Assembly: GCA_029167225.1 (NCBI GenBank)
Contig: JARFNK010000009.1
Span: 62,001-126,000, forward strand
Direction: 5' to 3'
Source of the DNA: Sphingobium arseniciresistens
GTDB lineage: Bacteria; Pseudomonadota; Alphaproteobacteria; Sphingomonadales; Sphingomonadaceae
DNA: 64,000 nucleotides
Shown: piece after piece, positions 58,790 through 64,000 of the stretch
Position numbering within the stretch: the stretch's first letter is position 1
Layout of the letters: each line of letters begins with the position of its first letter
Translations under genes and position numbers: made by a program
The notes under the pieces: model-generated
What the model was told of the DNA's origin: nothing
The model's input: the letters and a program-made list of their open reading frames with translations, nothing else
The model's database searches: none

Positions 58790-60792
58790 TCTGCGGCCTC
58801 CGCAAGCGTTTCACCATGGACCAGTTCGGCTGAGCAGCGCTGCATCGTCGGGCTTGCCCGGCAGATCGCGTTGGTGAGGTAGAAATCCTTGATCGGCGAA
58901 CCGAACTCACCGGTCGCGCCGGTCGGCAGCGAGGGCGGCGCCCAGTCATAGGTTGCAAGCCCAAGCTCGCCAAGCGCGGGAACGGCCTTTGCCATCTCGG
59001 CGCGCAGCGCTTCGAAGCTGTCGAACGGCAGGGTCGCGCCCATCACGTCGGACAGGGCACGCAGGATCGACCAGTCCTCGCGGGCGTCGCCCGGCGCGAA
59101 CACGGCCTTTTCGCCGCGCTGGACCCGGCCCTCCAGATTGACATAGGTGCCGGCCTTTTCGGCATAGCTCGCACCCGGCAGGATGACATCGGCGGCATGT
59201 GCGCCCTTGTCACCATGATGACCGATATAGACGGTGAAACTGTCCTCGAAGGCGGCATAGTCGACTTCGTCGGCACCCAGCGCGAAGAGCAGCTTCGGCT
59301 TGGCCGCAGCCACCGCCTTGATACCGCCCTGCGTCGCATAGCCCAGCATCAGCCCGCCCATGCGCGCCGCCGCGAAATGCAGCACATTATAGCCGTTCCA
59401 GCCATCCTTCACGAGGCCGAGCGTATCGACCAGCGCCAGCGTGTCGCCATGCGCGCCGTCCTTGGCGAGTGCGCCGCCACCGACGATCACCGCCGGGCGG
59501 GCCGCGCCCTTGAACGCATCGACCACGGCCGCGGGCAGATTGGCGACGAGCGAAGCGTCGTTGCCCAGCCACTCGACCTTGTAGGTCAGGTCCGTTTCCG
59601 GCCCGATCGCGAACACCTTGGCGCCCTTGCGCACGGCCTTGCGGACGCGCGTGTTCACCAGCGGGGCTTCCCAGCGCAGGTTGCTGTTGACCAGCAGGAT
59701 GACGTCCGCCGTCTCGATGCCCGGCAGGGTCGTGTTGAAATTGACCGCAGCGATGTTCGACACGTCATAGGAAAGGCCCGTCTGACGCCCTTCCAGCATC
59801 GTGCCGCCCAGCTTCTGTACCAGCAGCTTGGCCGCGAACATCGTCTCGCAATCGAGCAGGTCGCCGGCCACCGCCGCGACGCTGCCGCCATGCTGGACCG
59901 CAGCGATCGCCGCGAATGCTTCGTTCCAGCTCGCTTCCACCAGCTTGCCGTCCTTGCGGACATAGGGCTTGTCGAGCCGCTTGCGCACCAGACCGTCCAC
60001 CGCATGGCGAGTCTTGTCCGACGCCCATTCCTCGTTCACGTCGTCATTGACGCGCGGCAGCGCGCGCAGCACCTGGCGGCCACGGCTGTCGAGGCGGATG
60101 TTGGTGCCGACCGCGTCCATCACGTCGATGGCGAAGGTCTTCTTCAGCTCCCAGGGCCGCGCCTCGAAGGCATAGGGCTTGCTGGTGAGCGCGCCGACCG
60201 GGCACAGATCAACCACATTGCCCGAAAGCTCGCTCTTGGCGGCGCGCTCCAGATAGGTGGTGATCTGCATGTTCTCGCCGCGATAGATCGCGCCGATCTC
60301 CTCGACGCCGGCGACTTCCTCGGCAAAGCGCACGCAGCGGGTGCACTGGATGCAGCGGGTCATCACCGTCTTGACGATGGGGCCCATATATTTCTCGGTG
60401 ACGGCGCGCTTGTTCTCGTGGAAGCGGCTGGCACCCTTGCCATAGGCGATCGACTGGTCCTGCAGGTCGCACTCGCCGCCCTGGTCGCAGATCGGGCAAT
60501 CGAGCGGATGGTTGATGAGGAGGAACTCCATCACCCCTTCGCGCGCCTTCTTGACCATCTGGCTGTCGGTGCGGATTTCCTGGCCCTCGGCGGCCGGCAG
60601 CGCGCAGCTTGCCTGCGGCTTGGGCGGCCCGGGCTTCACCTCGACCAGGCACATGCGGCAGTTGCCGGCGATGCTCAGCCGCTCATGATAGCAGAAACGC
60701 GGAATTTCCTTCCCCGCAAGCTCGCACGCCTGCAGGACGGTGGCGCCCGCCGGGACTTCCAGTTCTACGCCGTCTACGGTGACTTTTGGCAT
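58786..60792 (-). CDS. nuoG: NADH-quinone oxidoreductase subunit G
   Basis: A 668-residue iron-sulfur subunit of the peripheral arm. The N-terminal [2Fe-2S] domain has [39 protein letters not shown] follows, then the [4Fe-4S] region [14 protein letters not shown] and CPVGALTSK, and a molybdopterin-oxidoreductase-like region. ATG 60792 ([20 protein letters not shown]) begins one base after the stop of the inserted exported-protein gene. Upstream residues in frame are not native. Confidence 0.97.
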   Translation of the reverse strand: MPKVTVDGVELEVPAGATVLQACELAGKEIPRFCYHERLSIAGNCRMCLVEVKPGPPKPQASCALPAAEGQEIRTDSQMVKKAREGVMEFLLINHPLDCPICDQGGECDLQDQSIAYGKGASRFHENKRAVTEKYMGPIVKTVMTRCIQCTRCVRFAEEVAGVEEIGAIYRGENMQITTYLERAAKSELSGNVVDLCPVGALTSKPYAFEARPWELKKTFAIDVMDAVGTNIRLDSRGRQVLRALPRVNDDVNEEWASDKTRHAVDGLVRKRLDKPYVRKDGKLVEASWNEAFAAIAAVQHGGSVAAVAGDLLDCETMFAAKLLVQKLGGTMLEGRQTGLSYDVSNIAAVNFNTTLPGIETADVILLVNSNLRWEAPLVNTRVRKAVRKGAKVFAIGPETDLTYKVEWLGNDASLVANLPAAVVDAFKGAARPAVIVGGGALAKDGAHGDTLALVDTLGLVKDGWNGYNVLHFAAARMGGLMLGYATQGGIKAVAAAKPKLLFALGADEVDYAAFEDSFTVYIGHHGDKGAHAADVILPGASYAEKAGTYVNLEGRVQRGEKAVFAPGDAREDWSILRALSDVMGATLPFDSFEALRAEMAKAVPALGELGLATYDWAPPSLPTGATGEFGSPIKDFYLTNAICRASPTMQRCSAELVHGETLAEAAE

Positions 60793-60793
60793 C

Positions 60794-61477
60794 TCAGTTT
60801 CTCGTTCCAGTCGCCACCGCCGCATAAAGCGTCGATGCGATACGGGTGCGTACATCATCTATGACGATGCGATATCGGGTGCCCAACGCCATGCAATCCT
60901 TAAGAGCATCCGTCATCGAAAGCAGCGCTTCGCGCTCTTCCTTGGTTTCGATCGCCGTGTTCAGCAGCTGGAAAGCGCGAACAGGATCAGCGCGGGCGAT
61001 GCAGGCGCCATAATCGCGCACAAACTGATCGTCAGTCACATAAACCGGACGCACTGCAGGAGCAGCAGAGAGATGGGTGATCCGTTCACGCAATTCCGAA
61101 TTTTCACGCAATGCCACTTCTGAAAGAGCGCCCCTGAAGGCTCCCTTATTAAGTATCAGCATATCCATTCTCATGGTGCCCATGCATACATCGCGACCGG
61201 AAACCAGCTGGCTCCCCAAAACAGCCTCACCTTTGCTACCCGGCTCGCTCGCGAGGAACTGCAAAGACATGGCATTTGCATTTTTCCACGCGCAGCCGGC
61301 AAATTCAGCGACCTTCACGCGGTTCTTCACAAGCTGCTGCGCAGACAGCGGACCTGCTGGAAGCAAAAGCCCCGCAGACAGCAAAATCGCTGATATACCG
61401 CGACCATACAGCCGAAAGCCAGCATTCCGTCGAACGGCCCTTTCGGCAATTCTGATCCGCCGGCGCACGAAACTCAT
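60794..61477 (-). CDS. Exported protein with duplicated Cys-X35-Cys module, inside nuo operon
   Basis: A 227-residue protein of unknown function between nuoF and nuoG. A very basic n-region (1-27) leads into a hydrophobic signal stretch [15 protein letters not shown], with likely cleavage after SA near residue 46. The mature part has four Cys, 62, 98, 159 and 195, in two pairs each separated by exactly 35 residues; the regions around them align, indicating an internal duplication of about 97 residues. The start overlaps the nuoF stop (ATGA), and the stop is one base before the nuoG ATG. The G+C is visibly lower than in nuo genes. It is not a known complex I subunit. Confidence 0.78.
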   Translation of the reverse strand: MSFVRRRIRIAERAVRRNAGFRLYGRGISAILLSAGLLLPAGPLSAQQLVKNRVKVAEFAGCAWKNANAMSLQFLASEPGSKGEAVLGSQLVSGRDVCMGTMRMDMLILNKGAFRGALSEVALRENSELRERITHLSAAPAVRPVYVTDDQFVRDYGACIARADPVRAFQLLNTAIETKEEREALLSMTDALKDCMALGTRYRIVIDDVRTRIASTLYAAVATGTRN

Positions 61478-62772
61478 TCCGCCGCCTCCATGATGGGAGC
61501 GCCGCCCTTGTTGTCATTGATCCGCCGTTCGATTTCCGGGCGGAAATGGCGGATGAGGCCCTGGATCGGCCATGCGGCCGCATCGCCCAGGGCGCAGATG
61601 GTGTGGCCTTCGACCTGCTTGGTCACTTCCTGCAGCATGTCGATCTCGCGGATGTCCGCCTCGCCCGAGCGCAGGCGTTCCATCACGCGCCACATCCAGC
61701 CGGTGCCCTCGCGGCACGGCGTGCATTGGCCGCAGCTCTCATGCTTGTAGAAATAGCTGAGGCGCGAAATGGCGCGGACGATGTCGGTGGACTTGTCCAT
61801 CACGATGACCGCTGCGGTGCCGAGGCCGGAGCCGAGCGCGCGCAGGCCGTCGAAATCCATCGGCGCGTCCATGATCTGCGCCGCCGGCACCAGCGGCACG
61901 GAGGAGCCGCCGGGGATGACCGCGAGCAGATTGTCCCAGCCGCCGCGAATGCCGCCGCAATGCTTGTCGATCAGTTCCTTGAACGGGATCGACATCGACT
62001 CCTCGACGACGCAGGGCTTGTTCACATGGCCGCTGATCTGGAACAGCTTCGTGCCGGCGTTGTTCTCCCGCCCGAAGCTCTTGAACCAGGGCGCGCCACG
62101 GCGGAGGATCGTCGGCGCAACCGCGATGCTCTCCACATTGTTCACCGTCGTCGGGCAGCCATAGAGGCCGGCGCCGGCCGGGAACGGCGGCTTCAGGCGC
62201 GGCTGGCCCTTCTTGCCTTCAAGGCTCTCGATCTGCGCGGTTTCCTCGCCGCAGATGTATGCGCCCGCACCGCGATGCACGAACACGTCGAAATCATAGC
62301 CGGAGCCGCAGGCATTCTTGCCCAGGAAGCCCTTTTCATAGGCCTGCTCGACAGCGGCGAAGAGCACCTTCGCCTCATAGATGAACTCGCCGCGGATGTA
62401 GATATAGGCGGCGCGCGCGCGCATCGCGAAGCCGGCGACCAGCGCGCCCTCGATCAGCTTGTGCGGATCGTGGCGGATGATCTCGCGGTCCTTGCACGAA
62501 CCCGGCTCGGATTCGTCCGCGTTGATGACGAGGAAGCTCGGGCGGCCATCCTTGCTTTCCTTGGGCATGAAGCTCCACTTCATGCCGGTCGGGAAGCCGG
62601 CGCCACCGCGCCCGCGCAGGCCGGATGCCTTCATCTCCTCGATGATCGCGTCCTGGCCGCGTTCCAGCAGCGCCTTGGTATTGTCCCAGTCACCACGCTT
62701 CATCGCGGCGTCTATGCCCCAGTCCTGGAAGCCATAGACGTTGGTGAAGATGCGGTCCTTGTCAGCCAGCAT
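61474..62772 (-). CDS. nuoF: NADH-quinone oxidoreductase subunit F
   Basis: A 432-residue flavoprotein that oxidises NADH via FMN and cluster N3. Features are the NADH/FMN loops [13 protein letters not shown] and [35 protein letters not shown] and the [4Fe-4S] motif [13 protein letters not shown]. The start ATG 62772 is one base after the stop of the 49-residue peptide gene. Confidence 0.98.
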   Translation of the reverse strand: MLADKDRIFTNVYGFQDWGIDAAMKRGDWDNTKALLERGQDAIIEEMKASGLRGRGGAGFPTGMKWSFMPKESKDGRPSFLVINADESEPGSCKDREIIRHDPHKLIEGALVAGFAMRARAAYIYIRGEFIYEAKVLFAAVEQAYEKGFLGKNACGSGYDFDVFVHRGAGAYICGEETAQIESLEGKKGQPRLKPPFPAGAGLYGCPTTVNNVESIAVAPTILRRGAPWFKSFGRENNAGTKLFQISGHVNKPCVVEESMSIPFKELIDKHCGGIRGGWDNLLAVIPGGSSVPLVPAAQIMDAPMDFDGLRALGSGLGTAAVIVMDKSTDIVRAISRLSYFYKHESCGQCTPCREGTGWMWRVMERLRSGEADIREIDMLQEVTKQVEGHTICALGDAAAWPIQGLIRHFRPEIERRINDNKGGAPIMEAAE

Positions 62773-62773
62773 C

Positions 62774-62923
62774 CTAGCGGCCCTTCCCGATAATCTTTTC
62801 AGCGAGGAAATATGCGCCCACGGCCAGCGCCAGCCCGATCACCACGCCAAGAACGGCACCGATGATCTTGATGGCCAGCACGAGCACGATCAGGCCGATG
62901 ATGATGGCGACGATCGCGCTCAT
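62774..62923 (-). CDS. 49-residue hydrophobic peptide between nuoE and nuoF
   Basis: A short gene missed by typical length cut-offs. It encodes [19 protein letters not shown], continues [20 protein letters not shown] and ends with basic GKGR. It is one very long hydrophobic span or two short helices with glycine-zipper spacing (IGxxxGxxxG-like). The ATG overlaps the nuoE stop (ATGA), and TAG is one base before the nuoF ATG, so it is placed exactly as an operon member. It may be a small complex I accessory or assembly factor. No family was recognised. Confidence 0.7.
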   Translation of the reverse strand: MSAIVAIIIGLIVLVLAIKIIGAVLGVVIGLALAVGAYFLAEKIIGKGR

Positions 62924-63588
62924 CCCCACTGGCTCCGATAGTCGTGGTTCTCGTCGACCATCTCGACCAGCGAGGTCGGGCCGCCCTCGGGGCAGCTCGT
63001 CTGGCGCTCGATCTGCGGGCCGATCTTGGGCTGGCGACCAGCGGCAAGATCCTCCAGCACGGCGCTCATGCTGTCGTAGGTCAGGTCTTCGTAATTATCG
63101 TCGTTGATCTGGACCATCGGCGCGTTGGCGCAGGCGCCCAGGCATTCAACCTCGGTCAGCGTGAACAGGCCGTCCGGGGTGGTATGCCCCTTCACCAGGC
63201 CACGGTTCTTGCAGGCGGCAAGCACATCGTCCGACCCGCGCAGCATGCACGGCGTCGTGCCGCACACCTGCACATGGTAACGGCCGACCGGCGCGAGGTT
63301 GTACATGGTGTAGAAGGTCGCGACCTCGTACACGCGCATATAGGCCATGCCGAGCTGCTTGCCGATATATTCCATCACCGGAACCGGCAGCCAGCCCTGC
63401 GTCTGCGTCTCGGCGCCGACCTGCCGCTGGGCAAGGTCGAGCAGCGGCATCACGGCGGACTGCTGGCGACCGGCCGGATAGCGCGCGATGACCTTCTCGG
63501 CCTGGATCGCGTTGGCGGGCGTCCATTCGAAATCGCCCCAGCGCGCGCGGGTCTCGGCCTCGTCTGGGATGTGGGGTGCGTCAGCCAT
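62920..63588 (-). CDS. nuoE: NADH-quinone oxidoreductase subunit E
   Basis: A 222-residue thioredoxin-fold subunit holding the [2Fe-2S] cluster N1a. Its cysteine ligands are in QVCGTTPCMLRGSDD and EVECLGACANAPMVQI. It continues past the core with about 50 extra residues. The start overlaps the nuoD stop by one base (TAATG). Confidence 0.97.
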   Translation of the reverse strand: MADAPHIPDEAETRARWGDFEWTPANAIQAEKVIARYPAGRQQSAVMPLLDLAQRQVGAETQTQGWLPVPVMEYIGKQLGMAYMRVYEVATFYTMYNLAPVGRYHVQVCGTTPCMLRGSDDVLAACKNRGLVKGHTTPDGLFTLTEVECLGACANAPMVQINDDNYEDLTYDSMSAVLEDLAAGRQPKIGPQIERQTSCPEGGPTSLVEMVDENHDYRSQWG

Positions 63589-64000
63589 TAGCGATCACAT
63601 TCTCCGAAAACGATGTCCATCGCGCCGAGGACGGCGGTGGTGTCGGCGAGCATGTGGCCCTTCATCATGAAGTCCATCGCCTGAAGGTGGGAAAAGGCGG
63701 TCGGGCGGATCTTGCAGCGATAGGGCTTGTTGCTGCCGTCGCTGACCAGATAGACGCCGAACTCGCCCTTGGGGCTTTCCGTGGCGACATAGACTTCGCC
63801 GGCCGGAACGTGGAAACCCTCGGTATAGAGCTTGAAGTGGTGGATGAGCGCCTCCATCGAGCGCTTCATCTCGCCGCGCTTGGGCGGGGAGACCTTGCGG
63901 TCGAAGCTGGCGATCGGCCCTTCGGGCATTTCGTTGAGGCACTGCTTCATGATCCGCGCGGACTGGCGGACCTCTTCCACGCGCACCATGAACCGGTCGT
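63588..64000 (-). CDS. nuoD: NADH-quinone oxidoreductase subunit D (3' part)
   Basis: The C-terminal 136 or so residues of NuoD, cut by the right edge of the window. It shows [21 protein letters not shown] and the family's last stretch [23 protein letters not shown], then [12 protein letters not shown] at the end. NuoD forms part of the quinone pocket. The rest of the operon (nuoA-C) lies beyond the window. Confidence 0.98.
   Translation of the reverse strand, partial: DRFMVRVEEVRQSARIMKQCLNEMPEGPIASFDRKVSPPKRGEMKRSMEALIHHFKLYTEGFHVPAGEVYVATESPKGEFGVYLVSDGSNKPYRCKIRPTAFSHLQAMDFMMKGHMLADTTAVLGAMDIVFGECDR

Overview
The window is high-G+C, gene-dense DNA from an alphaproteobacterial chromosome, most likely a member of the Sphingomonadales (Sphingomonas/Sphingobium/Novosphingobium type). 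Evidence: the nuo operon is followed by birA-coaX-rnj-DUF1467; tamA-tamB sits beside an RcdA-like (DUF1465) gene; a DUF3734 patatin is coupled to 3-hydroxybutyrate dehydrogenase; DksA has the degenerate zinc finger usual in alphaproteobacteria; and the intergenic palindromes resemble those scattered through sphingomonad genomes. I cannot fix the genus. No rRNA, tRNA, CRISPR array, prophage or insertion sequence was seen.

Layout. 1-4.7 kb: a chemoreceptor, then purC, purS and purQ, with purC separated from purSQ by a palindromic repeat and a lower-G+C orphan membrane-protein gene. 5-13.4 kb: a TSUP exporter, polyprenyl diphosphate synthase divergent from a chorismate mutase, a PilZ protein, an LD-carboxypeptidase, a HerA-like ATPase, and PEP carboxylase. 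13.5-20.5 kb: a membrane diguanylate cyclase, the patatin/3-hydroxybutyrate dehydrogenase pair, a zinc metallopeptidase, a VIT-family protein and an MFS exporter. 20.7-29.7 kb: tamB-tamA, RcdA-like protein, two small YdcH/DUF465 proteins, PilZ and DksA. 30-40.4 kb: a Ser/Gly-repeat surface protein with a PEP-CTERM-like tail, host-attachment-type protein, serS, surE, a K+ channel, comEC, gltX and gltA.

40.4-47 kb holds an unusual signalling-like cluster. It contains a histidine-kinase-like protein whose H-box His is Arg, an Hpt-like protein whose phospho-His is Trp, a helical protein of unknown function, a nucleotidyltransferase-like/membrane fusion, and a divergent 773-aa membrane-anchored coiled-coil protein. 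47.3 kb to the end is one leftward transcription unit. It runs from nuoD (cut by the window edge) through nuoN to birA, coaX, rnj, DUF1467 and an AAC(6')-I-like acetyltransferase.

The most notable observations are two uncharacterised genes threaded into the nuo operon with operon-grade spacing. One encodes an exported protein with a duplicated Cys-X35-Cys module, between nuoF and nuoG. The other encodes a 49-aa hydrophobic peptide, between nuoE and nuoF. NuoL also carries a His/Asp-rich stretch and NuoM a His-rich tail. Together with the pseudo-phosphorelay cluster these are the best candidates for undescribed biology here. All functional statements rest on reading motifs in the sequence; no database search was run.
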